Below, in pieces: positions 11,580 through 25,985 of a stretch of 64,000 nucleotides of DNA (its first letter is position 1; every line of letters begins with the position of its first letter). The notes beneath the pieces were generated by a model. The model was not told where the DNA came from. It did not search any database and worked only from the letters and a program-made list of their open reading frames with translations. This DNA comes from Steromphala cineraria (Eukaryota; Mollusca; Gastropoda; Trochida; Trochidae), in the NCBI GenBank assembly GCA_916613615.1, contig OU744726.1, positions 70,590,976-70,654,975 on the forward strand, in the 5' to 3' direction. The position numbers and the translations under genes are program-made.

Positions 11580-13170
11580 AGGATGTCCCCGGAAAGAAAA
11601 TCCCATAACTACCTGACATTTGGCTACAATAGGCTCGGTCTACGGCAAGGTAACATTTCACTTAAAGGGCAAATATCACATGCTTTGCCATCAATAGCGA
11701 CAACGTCAATGAACTAATGAGGTTTTGTAAAATATAAATTCTAACACAAAGGCATCAAACATCAGATATCTTTCCGATAAGACTTTGACATTTACATAGG
11801 AGATATAATTTTATCCATTTTGATGGTTTTGTCAAACTTTTAGCCAATCCGAATAAGCGATCTATTAATATGTTCAGGCCTGCACAATAATGCTACTGTC
11901 CATTGGTTATGATATATCTGAAAAACGCCGATACTATTACTTATGCATATGCTCAATGATGAAAAAAAACTAACTGTTGCCGATGTTTGTTCCAACATGA
12001 AGCACTTTGATGAGGAAATGCAGTAAGATTTTAAAGCAAAATTACAGAAAACCTCAATAATAACAAAATGATGTTAAAGATCTAAAATTAAGAACCGTCA
12101 TTGGATTCTTCACATAGGCGCTGCCTGTTTAGTGCTTCCAGTTGGTGTGCCAAAATGTATTTACTTTTGAATATGCAACGCATAGGCTGTTTTCAATGAT
12201 TGCTTTGCTTTGATCAAAAAACCAATTTTTCAGTGATACGAAGGTTAGAATTCACATGTTTAAGTGAAATTTCACCTTAAAGTCATTATGGTAAATCAAC
12301 CTACATAATAATAAGACATGTGAATGACAAGCGTTCGTTGTCCATTTTAATCAAATATATACTTTAACTAAAACCTTTTTCCGAACTATGTGTTTTCAAG
12401 TTATCGAAAGAAATGCACCATTAGTATAAACAACGTTGCTATCCCAAAAACATTCTGTATATAAATTGCTGATTCCCGATAAGCTATGAATTGCATAAGA
12501 TCGGAAACTGTGGAATGAAAAAGACGGGACGTTAGTGTAACTTTAATGCCACATTTCATGCAGAAGTCATAATTATGAAACATCTGTTCATCATTAATAT
12601 CTGTGTATTATCATTACAACTTATTTTGATTTGTTGTGTATAGTAAGTGTTCTTAATTGCATTTTAAAAGAAAAAAGATTCGCGCTTCATTCTTTACAGG
12701 ATACTGTAGTTGCAGAAATACCTCTTAAAACTATGGCGAAACAACTACTAGAGTTAACATTTTATGTGTGTTAAACATGCTCAAAAGTGTTTGGTGGCTT
12801 TAACAGCAGTCAACGAATAATCTTGCTTTAAAGCGCCTTTATTAGGTAGCAAAGAATAATTATAAAAAGGACAAAAAGACAACGTATAACCGGTTACATA
12901 AAGTTTGATGAAGGACCAATTAAACAATAACATCATATACAGGTTAATAGGTGCGAGGAACCTTCACACTTCTGATCCTATCCCATATAAAACGTTTAAG
13001 ATCTTCAATATAAGTATGTATATATATAGATATATAACTGAATATTCAATAATGACGCACTTCCCATGGATATAACTCCTCGTTAACCTTCCTTCAAGAT
13101 GATTCAATAATTCAATTCTAACCCCGGTAAAGAGGATCGATTACAGCGCAGATCACTCAAGGACAGCGCA
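11580..13170. repeat. Paralogous segment A
   Basis: The exact 20-mer 'aactacctgacatttggcta' at 11607-11626 recurs at 16407-16426. Weaker collinear matches follow: near 11830 and 16570 ('gatg...tttgtcaa'), near 12775 and 17690 ('catgctcaaaag' against 'catgctaaaag', then 'aaagcgcc'), and near 13090 and 18020 ('ttccttcaa', 'attcaattctaa'). The offset grows slowly from 4.8 to 4.9 kb, as expected for an old duplication with indels. Confidence 0.45.
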
Positions 13171-16100
13171 TCGTATGGAGAAATGCTGTCTTTGTGATAA
13201 ATACTTAACGGAACCTTAACGAACTATTTCTTATTTTACATTCAGAGAACTATATTGATATTTGCGTCGAATATTACAATAATTTCTAATTCTGGGTATT
13301 GACATCGAATATATATGATTTACTTGAACCCGATAAGCGTATCAATATCGTTACCCATTTTCCCGTTATTTATATTTGAAGATGAAAATTATAGCAGTGT
13401 ATGCGAATAGAACCTCATTCAATTTTTAATTTTCATTATGATATGCCTTCTTTAGATTATATGAACTTCAACAATATGTCAATTATATTTCTGTAACCAA
13501 AAAACTATAATGTTAGACAAGTAAACCAAAAGAAGAAATATTAATTAAAGCAATTCCCAAGACAAAACTGATGACAAAGATTGATCGAAATGATTTTTCA
13601 CTTACAAAAGACCTACAAAGAGGTATGTTTTATGTTGTCTGCATATTCTAGCGCTGTGATTAAAATCAACAAAGGACTATTGATAGCTACCAGAAATGAC
13701 CGGGAATTTAAAACCTTTCGCCGATGATATATTTGATCTCTTGATGTGACAATTTGACAATTTGACAACTAAAACACATTACCTTCTCGGCTGACAGTTT
13801 CCTTTCTCTGGTTATCCTTTAGGAATTGATCAAGCAATATCTCAACTCATCTGTCACCTTTATCACTCATTCGAAATTCGTTATTCTGTAACCAGGAATC
13901 AATGTCTCTCTCGTAAGAAGATCAAAAGATCTCACTACTGAATTGTTTAATGTATTGACAGCTGTTGTCATTGAATAACCGATAATAATAAATGTTGCAG
14001 AAATTAAACAACTCTGATATTGATAACATGATGAGTTGAAAACCAATTACCAAGAAAGAGAAAAAATATAAATCTGAAGTTTAAGAATCAAACAAAATGA
14101 ACGGGTTATCGCTCATTACATTGAGATTATTTTATATAAACCGGGAAAAAAGGCATCAACTGCTAGCCGAATGGACAAGGTCGTGCGATGGTTTGTGTAA
14201 GTGATTTGTGTATGCTGTTGGTTTGTACCCAACAGAAGGCCAGTCCAAATTTTGTAAAAGGCTATAACGTGTTCTTGAATGTAACACGTGTTCTGAAGAA
14301 CAACAGCGATGTCAAAGAAGATAGAGCCTACTGGTGTTTTGATGAATAACAATCTTCAAATACTCAGGTTACGAATAACCTTTGCTTTGTAATTCTCTCT
14401 GAAATGTTAAAACCTTGAATTTTCTATGCATCCGTTCAAGTTCTATCGCTGTAGCCACTGCACGGTACTGATGCTGTTCCAAAAGATGAGAAAGAATTGA
14501 CTGGAGGTATTCGATACAATGACCGACTTTGAGACTTTGTATAAAGGATTGTTACATGTTTTTTCGTTCCGATTAGAATCGCCTGAAGGTTTTGTATCTG
14601 TCACCACATGGGAGGACGATATTTATATTATCCACGGCTATAGTACAACATGCCTTCGGCCCATACATGTATATATGAAGATCAATGAAATATTAATGAG
14701 TTGTCAACTTCAAACAAAATACCAAATCAAATCAAAATATTTAAGTGTTCTGAAATGTCACTAATAAGAATTTACCTACATTTTATAAGGTATCTTTGTT
14801 TAAAAGCTAAATTTACTGGGGTTTTTTTCAAGATAATTTGGATTGAGGAATTTAGTTGAATACATGTCGAACATTAAATATTAGTAGTATGATACGAGTT
14901 ATGTACAATATCATTTGTCTGATCTCATAAATTAATCTTAGGCTATCAACCAAAGAATCTAGCTAAACAACAATTTGAATAGTTCAAAATGTGCCTGTAA
15001 AATTCGGCGTTGCATAATTAATTTCATCCCATCCAAGGACATGAAAAACATTGAACATTTTTCAGAAAGAACATTTTGGTTGTTAGATAAGTATGTAAAT
15101 GATTTGCGAAGAGTCTATGTGCCAGTTGATTGTCTCTTGTTTCGACTATAAGATCAATGTATAAGATCGGATAACAATGAACGATTATATAACCTGATGA
15201 TAACAAAATAAATCGGTATTTTAAAAAGTTATTTAAGTTACCGATGAAATGTCGTGTAATCGTTTAGACACACTAAGGGTTAGGTTTTGTTCTATATCCA
15301 CGTTTATGTAATGGTAATATTAATTGTCGTCAATTATAATGATGACTTGTTCAATCCAAAACATCGTTGTACTCGATTCAATGTTAATGATTTCTCCATA
15401 AAACAAATAGGTAAACATGTCTTCAAGTGGATCTTTAATTCCACATTCGGATCTATAAAGACATTTTACCATGTTATTTAAAACCCCTTTTCCGTCAAGG
15501 TGTATATTTAAGTTGGATAACATATATTAGTTGTTATTGGTGATGATTCAAAAGGTTCCATTAGAATCCATAATGCGACACTTTCTTGTAATAGTTTGGT
15601 ATTAGATAGATAGATAGAGCAATCAATATAAAACGTACAGTAGCCAGTATAGCTTTTAATGGCCTCTAACAATATATTCACAGATTGTTGTCATAGAAAT
15701 CGTAATTGTTAGCTGCTGTCTGGAAATGGTTCTTATTGCGAAAATCTAAAATGTTATAAAATGTTTTATTGTCCGTTTGTCACATAAAACATGAATGAAA
15801 ATGAAAAGTGTATAAAAGCTAGAATATATATTTTATTGGGTGTTCAGATGATCATAATTTGAAGCTAATGCGATCATTTAAAATTTTAAAAAATGAAAAT
15901 TAGTATTATTTACTTAATATTATCTTTTTGTCCAAAAGTTGCGGTCTTATATTTCTTTGAGATATTTTTATTCAGACAATTTTTTAATTCGAAGAAACGA
16001 CATCTTGGTTTCTATGGTCTTTGATTATTCGATTTCAGTTTTATAATGCAAGCTGATTAGACATTACTCAACTATCAACTTTCTATATATAGTTTATGCT

Positions 16101-16350
16101 TCCGGGAAAAAAGATGCAATTTGTTGTTTTATGGTTGGCCCTTGTTAGGTCCTTGAAAGGGGCCACAGGATCATTAAACGAATACCTCTAATTCCATCTT
16201 AAGTCAAAATGACGTTACATAAAATTTCAGATTTTTGGCTCTTGTGAAGAAGTCTGAATAAATGGAAGGAAGGATTGGTTGATTGACACCGTACGCCATG
16301 CCATGTCATATGCAGTCATTAGGCAACTAGCCATGAATCAATGTAGAAAA
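13170..16350. other. AT-rich noncoding DNA
   Basis: No supported gene. An 81-residue plus-strand frame at 14519-14761 (with a SPEGFVSVTTWEDDIYI stretch) has mildly protein-like composition, but no splice context or family match. There is a short (TAGA)n run at 15605-15618. Confidence 0.4.
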
Positions 16351-16379
16351 CGACAATGTCATTAACGGAAGGGGAATTG

Positions 16380-18090
16380 TACATCTTCCTGGGAAGAAAC
16401 GCTCTTAACTACCTGACATTTGGCTATAAAACAATCATGTTGTAATACACGGTGATGTTGCAATTCATCAATGCCGCCTTCGGTAATGTACTAAACACAA
16501 AGATAAGAGCGGAAACGTTTCAGATTTGAAAGGACTGATCGTTATAAAGGAATGTTTTGCCCCTTATGATGAATTCGTTTGTTCAATTGTTCTGATTAAG
16601 CAACCATCATTATTTAATCGAAAGATGGTATTAGAATTGCCAAATTGGAATACTCTGGTTTTTTACTTGCACATCTTATGAAACATAGGTATGTCATTGA
16701 ATGCAATATAGGAGTATTAGTGTTTGCCATTGTAAGGATTACGATTGATTAATAATTTTCAGTAGGTGTGCTGATTTTTGCCTAACAATTTTGGCATTTC
16801 ATTCAGCAGTGTTTGACGTACTCAAGTAACCTTTTTTTCAAAACTTTGAATATGCATTTCCTCCCGACTAAATATTCTCAACTTTGTTATATTTTTGTGC
16901 TCTTGCAAACATTGCACTATGTCATGAAAATATGACTTTCTCACACTTTGACCAGTACTAAAACGTACCACAAGCGTAATTCATGCTTAGAATAACGCTA
17001 GAGACTAAACAATAAAATGGTCACAGGAGCTAATTTAGAGGGAATAAACCTGTTATTGTCCCTTTGCGACTATGTTTATTTGTTGTTTTATTTTGAAAGT
17101 AAGCATCTTATTGAACACATACAAGAATGTGGTAAGTCTTTACATAAGTTTCACCAGGACAAATATACTTTTTCAAAGAAGAAACGCATAGATGAGTTTG
17201 CGAATTTGTGTCGAGTGTAAAAACAAATTAAACAACATAAATGTGATATTTCCTTCCAAACGTCCTTTTTATATGATGGTTTACAATCAGGTCCAGTTGA
17301 TAACGGATAGGAACTGTCTAAGAACCGGAATAACCTGACTGAATACGAAGTGAACATATCTAAACCTACAGTAAACTGTCAAGGGACTGACACACACGGG
17401 AGGGACGTGCTGAGATAAATATACTGGCGTCTTATCTATGAAGACTATAGACAAAAGTTGTTCGTTTTTATGTGCTCTTGGTCGATTATTTTTTGACAAG
17501 GTAGAACGTAGAAGCAATAACCTTGGTGTGAAATAAGGTCTGAAATGGGAAGGTCATAATCTGAAGCTCAAGATAAACACTCTTGCTCCTCACAATATAT
17601 AGGGCATCGAAGACAGAATTTTTAAACACGTTGATGGAAATTTATGTCGAACGTCTTATTTAACTATACTACTACATCAAATGTGATAAAGCATGCTAAA
17701 AGTCTTATTTTAAAAGCGCCCATCGGTTGCCCAACGAAATTATCATAAGTCCTACCTCAACAAGTACAAAAAGAATTAAGATTCATTCAGTTACATATAT
17801 ATAATTACTGAAACTTAACAACGTATCAGCGATCAAAGACGAATGATTTCGTTTAATATGTTTCAGGTTATGGACCTTGTATATCTTGATGCTATCCTTA
17901 GTTTAAGAATATTGAATATTGCTTATATTTCAATATTAACCATTGGCGCTAACATGTTAAGGATTAATTGTACTCCTACATTGAAATGTTAAGGTGTCTC
18001 TGGATTGATTGCCATCAATTTTCCTTCAATTCTAATTCAAGTAATCAGTATAGATTGTTCGCTTAGAGATCCCTCAAGAGACACAGAATC
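16380..18090. repeat. Paralogous segment B
   Basis: Partner of 11580-13170, in the same orientation and in collinear order. Identity is high only over short islands, so this is an ancient duplication or two insertions of one old element. Confidence 0.45.
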
Positions 18091-18439
18091 AATCTAATGG
18101 AAAAGATTTGTGCTTTTAATCGATTCTAACCAATAATTGGAGATGTAATGAATCTATTTCACTTATACAGATCTGTACCAAAGCATTCCCGTTTTTCGTT
18201 TGAGCAATACTTTAATTTCTTAGTTTTCAGTGATCTCAAAGAATATTGACTAAACGTGATCTTAAATATTTTATAGCGTTACTCATTTCCATGTTATGAA
18301 AGTTGATACAGATTTAATAATAATATATAAGATACATCAAATAGAAAATTCTGGCACAAAACCGTTCATTGTACATTTTAAACATTACAGTCTCTTTCAA
18401 AATGATTTTTATTAAAGATCTTAAAGATCATAAAGAGCT

Positions 18440-18860
18440 GAATATTACATTGGATCATTTTACATTAACGTCCTGTTTCTCTGAATATTGCATAGGACAA
18501 TCTTTACATTAAAGTCTTGTTTCTCTGAATATTATATTGGATCATATTTACATTTACATCCTGGTTTTCTGAATATTACATTGGATCATCTTTACATTAA
18601 GATCCTGTTTCTCTGAATTTTACATTGGATCATATTTACATTAACATCCTGTTTCTCTGAATATTATATTGGATCATTTTTACATGAAGATCCTGTTTCT
18701 CAATTGTTACATTGGATCATATTTACATTAACGTCCTGTTTCTCTGAATATTGCATTGGATCATATTTACATTAACGTCCTGTTTTTTTTAATATTACAT
18801 TGGAACATCTTTAAAGTAACACCCTTTTTCTCTGAATATTGCCTTTATATTACATCCTCG
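18440..18860 (+). repeat. Minisatellite, 44-bp unit, about 9-10 copies
   Basis: Units read roughly 'ttacattaacgtcctgtttc' followed by 'tctgaatattacattggatc'. The 'cctgtttctctgaat' core recurs every 44 bp (for example near 18473, 18517, 18561). Copies diverge by several substitutions and the array decays towards 18860. Confidence 0.85.
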
Positions 18861-18869
18861 TTCTCTGCA

Positions 18870-21800
18870 GAGTCAAAATATTGAAGTTAAAGCAAATGAT
18901 ATTTATATTCCGTGCCTATTCCATTGACTTTACTGATGATGCCAGAACTCGGAGTACATATACTTTGTCTATTGAGTTTTAGAGAACACTGTTTTTTCAC
19001 TGTTCAATCTGTGCGCGAGTTTGAAGTGGTGCAGTCGGAATCCAACAGGGCGTCGCAGCGTAAAAAAAGGAGTCAAAGGTTAAAAGCCATATTTATATGA
19101 AGTTAAAATGCTATGCACGACATCAAAACAAAAAACAAGGTTTTTATTCAGATAAGAAGCTGAAAGTGTTTGTCTGGACTATGTGTCTACCGATAAAAGA
19201 AACATAATCATTGCATTTCCTGCTGATATTTCTCTAAAATTGTGGATGCTTTTGATAAAAAACCTCCACCTCTTGTTAAAATTTCGCTCCTTTTGCTAGT
19301 GTCCGGAGAACTCGTTTGGAGTAAACAGAACGGACCAACGAAATAGATTGTAAGTTTTCTTTACATGGCATATGCATGGTTATGCTTTTTTTACAATCAA
19401 TGTAGTCAGATTTGAAAAGAAAAACTTTCGGAGATGACCAGCTACATCATTAATGACAATATCTTTGCAAACTTTTATACGATCTTACCAAGTTTTATGT
19501 TTTTGATGCACTGGCTGTGACATCTTGACAAGGGTAACGCACACCTTTCTGCTTGCAATTTTCATGTGACATGTTGCTTTCCCTTGTTATCCTTTAAACA
19601 ATACATCAATCAGAGTTTTTATTTCTCTGTGACATTTTTTCATTCATTAGAAATACCTTTCCCAAGAGTCAGTTATCAATATCTTTCACATCTGTCTATG
19701 CGTAGATCAAAGACGTCTATTTTACCCTTGCTGTCGACCCTTAACTTTCCTGGTCTGATGACAGCGTCCTCCCTGGTGTTAAAGAGGGACTGAAATGCTA
19801 TATGGCAACTTTCGGGATTCATGAAATAGTGATAACAATTTCACATGGACTCAACTTTAAATTTCTGAAATCGACCTAGAAACGGCTTAATTACGACTGT
19901 ATAAAGAACACCGCCTAATTAGGCCGGCGAACAGAATAAAACGCACTGAAGCGTGACTGCCTCGTGACGTGTTAGTAGGCGATGTGATACCCCCTCGTGT
20001 GCCCTCGTTATGTAAAACAACACAAGCTAACAGTACAGCTTGATGTTTAACCGTCGATTAAACACCCTAAACAACATCCACACATCTCAAATCTTCAATA
20101 AATCGGTAGTTTATTCATTCAACTGGCAATTTGTATTGATGAAAACGTAAGACCCTGATTAAAAACGAAGTTGTGCGCATAATGCTACAGCATGTAGGCC
20201 TAGATGGTCTCGCTTTGCGCAATGTTGTCATAAGACTGCACGTGAGAACCCGGATGTTTATGTAAACAATTGCTCCCGTGTGAACTGTTTTATCTTCGTG
20301 CACAGTTGTTGGTTGTTATTGAATATTACTTTAGTAGCACAGCAGAAAGGATGTAATTATACAATACTATTTTTTTTTACATTTAAACCATTTTTTTAGA
20401 ATTGCCTTTGACTTCATTTTGTAACAGGATAAAAAATATATACGTTTTTCTTAGTTATTTCGTTTTAGTGATGGACAATTTACAATTCTCAATGAAAGAC
20501 ATGTATTGGATGATCACTGATGTCTTGTTTAAAACATTATTTTAATAGGGCATTCCACTGAAAATCTTAATGTTTTCACTCTGGTACATAGAGGAGATAT
20601 TTTCCACAACAATACCCGATACATGGCCAAACAGAATGAAGATTTATTAAATGAACCTTATCCAAAATAATTATCAGATAGAGCAAAAACGGTATTCCTA
20701 ATTTCAGGTTAATAGGTTATGATTTACCAATCGGAGAAAAAAGGGATGTTAAGGAATACAATTGCTATTTGATGTTACCGAATTAGCTGATGTCATAAAA
20801 TAGCCAGGTGTTGATGATTGTGCATTATATAACCTACCTGCTATAGTCATCATTTGATATCATCTAATTAGGAAACAGACAGGAAATACGATAGACAGTA
20901 AAGTAATTGTGTAATAAGTGAGTATCTGATCTAAAGAGAGTAAGTAACACCTGCAGACCAATGTCATTGTTTATTCAACCTTTTTACACAACGTTCAAAT
21001 CTAAATGTGAGCATTGTATATTTGGATTATTACCATAAATCAGCCCAAAACTTTGTGCTATGTTTTATATTTTACTAATCTCCCTTTTCTCTGCATGCCA
21101 AACTGTTCATTCAGTGAAAATGCGAGCTCGAAGCAGAAAATCGGTGTAGTGATCGGAACACGCGAGTTCGATGTAGATTGTCACATTGCTCTGTTTGACC
21201 TAACACAGCGGGTCAATTTGGCGTGAAACCATCAATATGATGGGAATTTGTCTACGGAGACTTCATCAGGAGATATTCTAGGACAGTTGACAGCAACACA
21301 GTGATATAACATACTATTAATCGCTTTGAAAAGGCAGAACTGCGGATTTCGCCTATCATTTTCCATATAAGCAGACGAACGCTTCGCCTACTGCCACGTC
21401 ACTTCCGGTATCCCCTGCCCGTGGCCTCTCAGCCTTGTTTTGGTTTGTCGCTGGACGGCGACAAGCAGACGCCTTATTACGCAATGTTTACTTAGCTGTA
21501 GCTTCATTGAGAAACTGTGTATCGTTGCTGTTTTGGCCTAATATTTATGTTATATAGTTATTTGACCAATATCTTTTGAAAAATATATTTAAAAAAGGTT
21601 ATGCAGCCCTTCTTTAAATTGTTACCTCTAGTTATCTTACTTGCTACAACCAATCGCCCACGCTCTTTTTGTAGTTGTGTCGGTTGACCTCGATTAATCA
21701 AGTTTGGCAAATCTTTTCCAACAATTATTTTCTCGGTTGTTTCCGGTATTGAATTTCTTGCTCTAATTGACTAAACGTGGAATTAAATTAATAATTTCGA

Positions 21801-24190
21801 TGTGCATTTTACAGGCCCTACTATCTCTTGACAATGTTTTCAGTCGATGGACATAAAGGCCGCCATGTTGTTTGCAGACCATTGTAGTTTTGAAAAGGGC
21901 TTTCTGGTTGGACTATGGTCATTTATTACAGAGAAGGGGTGATCCAGGGTTTACAGCGTTAGGGTTAGAAGAATTATTATACAATCACCAGGGGGAATGC
22001 CATTTTTTTAAAAGGTCAAAATATCTTTATCCTTTAAGTATTAGAAGACATTTATGATTTGTTCGATGATTTTATTTTTAGAATAGGTCCAACGTATTTT
22101 TTGCGTCGGTAAAATCAGGATTTGAACATCGTATGCCATTTTGGTTTATTTTTATATTGTATACAGAAGAAATTTTACATTTTCCTTCTCCGCTTTAAAA
22201 GTGAATTTAAAAGCAAATAATTGGGTATCTTCATAAGCTACTGTTTCGTGTATATATTTTTACATTCCAAATCAAAGCAATTAGTTTTTGAGTTTAAGGA
22301 ACGGAACGTTTGTATCACGTAAACATTGAAGTCAAATGGCAACGTCTTTAACCAATAATGAAGTCATTTCAGTGGATGTTGACGTCAACGGATGTCTTGT
22401 TCGAAGACACTGATTCAGTACTCTGTTTGTCCTCAATTAACTCTTAGACAAGCAATTATACGCCGGGTTATGGAGTTGGCGTTGACGTTTTATTTTCGAG
22501 GAAGTCCATTCAGTCTGACGCTTTAGGTTCGGACATTGCCTACTGCAGAAGGATTCAATGTGTAAATCCTACGTGGCATTGTTAAACGTTCTCATGGATG
22601 CAAACTATTCTAGAATAATCTTAACTTGCAAAAAAGTCATGTTTCACAAACTTCATGCAGTCTCTAAAGGACAACCAACATATTTCGGAAGCAAACTTCT
22701 CAATCCCGATGGTGATATCAGTTGATAAAATTATCGTTTTATTTATGATATGTATTCATATGAAATTTTAAAGTTTCCTTTTTCTGTCGGTTTACTTCTC
22801 GGAATAGTCATTTAGTAAATTGATAGGAAAAAGGTCAAAACAAAATAATCTATTCCAAAATGGCAAATTGGGTTTCTCATTTATTTTGTTAAAACCAACC
22901 ATTAAAATAAATCTTTAAATTAGTATTTTATGTGCTTTCGAAATACTTGTCATCTTACTTGCCTACTTATATTGTATAAGCTAATCCACATTTTACGTCA
23001 GTTCTGAAACGTTATTGACAGTAGAAGTACAGTCTATTGATTTAATAAACGCAATATGTCCATATCATGAGGGATAAAATGGAAAGATTGTTAACATAAA
23101 AGTTTGTTAATGATTATAAACAGTTTGAGTAGCGATAAATCAGTCTAGACAGAAAGGCAGCTTTTACCACCAATCACAATACATGTATAACTTCCAAATG
23201 TCATACCCTGCCAGTTGATGAGCATAATAATGGTAGCTTTTAGAAGGAAATCACAGATCTCAAACACAATTTGTCGTCATGGATGTACTTGCTTATAAGA
23301 ACCGCTTTCAAATTCTTCTTAATTCCTCAGTGTTAGGCTGATTTGTAATGATGTTGGATGATATCGTTCAATTAAGTGTGGTTACGTTATTATTCAACTT
23401 CCATATACTTATTTTATAGCACTCATATTCAAAGAAGATGTGGGCAGATTGCAATTGGTTGACATTCAAGGATTCATACTGTCTTTCATAGTGGATATCA
23501 AATGGTCACAAATGCTATCAGGACTCCAAATTAGTTCTAACGTCATTGACGTCAGATTGATATAAGTTGTGTTAACATTAAATTAGGTCATAAGCAGTAG
23601 ATAACCAGTTACTGCGATCATGTGAAATTGACGTGAGCGCTTAAGTTTCACATTGAGTAGGTATGTAATGGACAACGAAATAGGAATCCGGAAGTGTCTG
23701 GGTCATTCAGATATCACAAGATAACACCCTTTTGATTTTCAATGAAAAACATTTGTACAATTTTGAGGATATCTAACACATCTGACAGCTGATTAAGACA
23801 ACCATAAACAAACAACCCAAAATATATTTTAGACTTCTGGGAGATTCTACCATCTTGGAACTCATATTATATTTTCGATATGATCTGCCAATATTCCAGT
23901 CAGTGGTTGAATAATACCGAGGTATTTGAGCATCTCAACAATTCCTTTTTTAAATTCATTAAAATATAGGATCAACTTCAATTCTCTCTGTGTTATTTTT
24001 GATTAACCATTTTTTTACCACCTGTGTTGAGCTTGTACTAATTAGCATTGAGTTTCGTATCAATATCACTATTGTTTACTGCTGAAAAACTAAGACACGA
24101 CAGCTAAAAGTCGTGTTTAACAATCTAACTCAACTTGTTGGAAATTGGTCGAGTCATAGGTCTGCTTTTTTAGGGTCATCAAGATTGGTT
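18870..24190. other. AT-rich noncoding DNA
   Basis: No supported gene or clear mobile element. Perfect CRE palindromes TGACGTCA occur at 22380 and 23547. A relatively GC-rich island at 21350-21490 could be regulatory, but nothing ties it to a gene. Short open frames near 18912, 19566, 21014 and 21872 lack family resemblance. Confidence 0.45.
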
Positions 24191-24199
24191 TGTAAGCTA

Positions 24200-24880
24200 T
24201 GATAACTCATGCTGCAATTGAAATCAAACATGCTCAATGGGATTGCGATCAGGAGACAACGCAGCTGCAGGCCACAAAACCATTTTAAGGTAATTATTCA
24301 TCACTCTGGCACTCTATGGACGACAATTATCATTCATCAGAATGAATTCTGGACCCACGCCTCAAACCAAAGACCTTACGACTGGATAGCATTTAGAGTT
24401 CAGTTTCGTACGGCTACCGTCTATGTACAGCCAGCAAGTGGAATGCCATCGTAAATCATGTCCGATCCACGAACAAACGGATTGTAACTCTGGCATGTTC
24501 CCAAACTCGTCTATGGGCATCATTAAAGTCCAGACAAAGCCTGCACTCATCTACGAAAAGAAGAGAGTATCAACGACGTCTACCCCAGTGCACATGGTGA
24601 CGTGAAAAGATCAGTGGTGCTTATCAAAGACATGATTGCCTGGTCTGTAAGGCCACACGTTGACCTGGGTGAGTCTCCTCCCTACAACCTGAGATGTAAC
24701 GTGAGACCCAGTGGCAGCATGTAACTCACTAGCCAATTATGGAGCATGCACAGCATTGTCAATGGCCAGTGCAACGATGTAACGAACTGACGATGTGTTG
24801 TGGGTCGTGGTTTTCCAATTTGTGGCCTTTTGTTGACAGCAATGGGACACACCAAATACTACAGCAACATCCTGTTACAA
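24200..24880 (-). pseudogene. Tc1/mariner-like transposase remnant (second type)
   Basis: The minus strand encodes, in changing frames, FVDECRLCLDFNDAHRRVW at about 24563-24510 (the FSDESRF region with the first catalytic Asp), a degenerate second-Asp region near 24340, and ALSPDRNPIEHV near 24240 (the C-terminal PDLNPIEH region). Upstream sequence towards 24880 fits the N-terminal DNA-binding part, but is poorly conserved. Multiple stops and frame changes make it long dead. It differs from the 4.2-5.1 kb element. Confidence 0.7.
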
Positions 24881-24889
24881 TAATAATTC

Positions 24890-25980
24890 ATTTGTATAGA
24901 GCCTATTTTTCAACTTTAAGCTGCTCAACGGCGCTGTACACCTGCAGGCTTTTTGATCAGGTTATTGTGTTTGTGTGTCATTCTACCAGTCATGTTTTTT
25001 GTTGGAAGTCAATTGGAAGTCCTAACGTCTTCTGTTCAAGTATAGAAGTTTCTTACTTTTTCCTTTCCGTTCCTGTAAGTGTACTATTCACACATATGTG
25101 ACAACATTTTTAAATGTTTAAAATCAAAATACTTAAAGCAGTTTTGTATTGCATAAGACACAAGAGTTACACTTAATGAATGAATATCGTCTTATATCGA
25201 TCACATCTGCAATATTGAGATTAATTGGCTTTGTACTTTGCCATTGTTCGTTTAATAGTTTTACAGTCTTTAAATATCAAAGCATCGGTTAAATATAAAG
25301 ATAATATTATATGAGTGCCCATGACATATTATTTCTACGTCGAGAAGTTAAAGATGATAATAAAGTCTGCTTCTAAATATGGGCGTCTTTACCGGCACCG
25401 GCGCACATAGAAAAGCGTTGTTTAATGAGTGCCGTCACAATGACAAATTTATATTTTGCCTTACGGCATCATATGAAAATCACTTTTCATGTGAATCTAA
25501 TATTAGTGTTTTCAGACATGTAAGTATGTGCTTTTGAAACACGGCCAAAAGATAAGTTTTTCAGAAGTTTGATTTATTTCTGTGATACCAACGACAAAAA
25601 AAAACAATCGTTTTACATCATTAAAGATTTAAGGTACATAAACCCTTTGAACTTTTGAATGACAAAAGCTTTCTACAATGTAATCTGGTTGTTGCACGTG
25701 ATGAAGTTGCGGGGTTATCTTTCATGAGATCAAGAATTACCGGCTTGTGTTCCTTGCTTGTGGCGTTAGTTTGTTTTCCTTTGATTACGACTAGACTGTT
25801 ATTGATGATTTACCGATGTGACTGTCACAATGTTGATTAGAACATATTTTATTCATCCATGAATATGCTGTGGAACAGTGTAGCGCTTTCATGTATACAT
25901 AGTAAACTTCAAACATCATACACACACTACGTATACAAGGGCATGGCCGTATTGTAAAGATATGATAAAATCAATCATGA
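24890..25980. other. AT-rich noncoding DNA
   Basis: Nothing supported as a gene. Open frames are short and low in complexity. Confidence 0.5.
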
Positions 25981-25985
25981 TTTAG

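Noticed and set aside
14519..14761. Gene encoding an 81-residue protein
   Set aside because: There is no family resemblance, no splice context and an AT-driven second half; mentioned only within the noncoding block.
21014..21223. 70-codon plus-strand frame with a coding-like second half
   Set aside because: The first half is AT-rich and hydrophobic by composition, and no family or splice pattern is recognisable.
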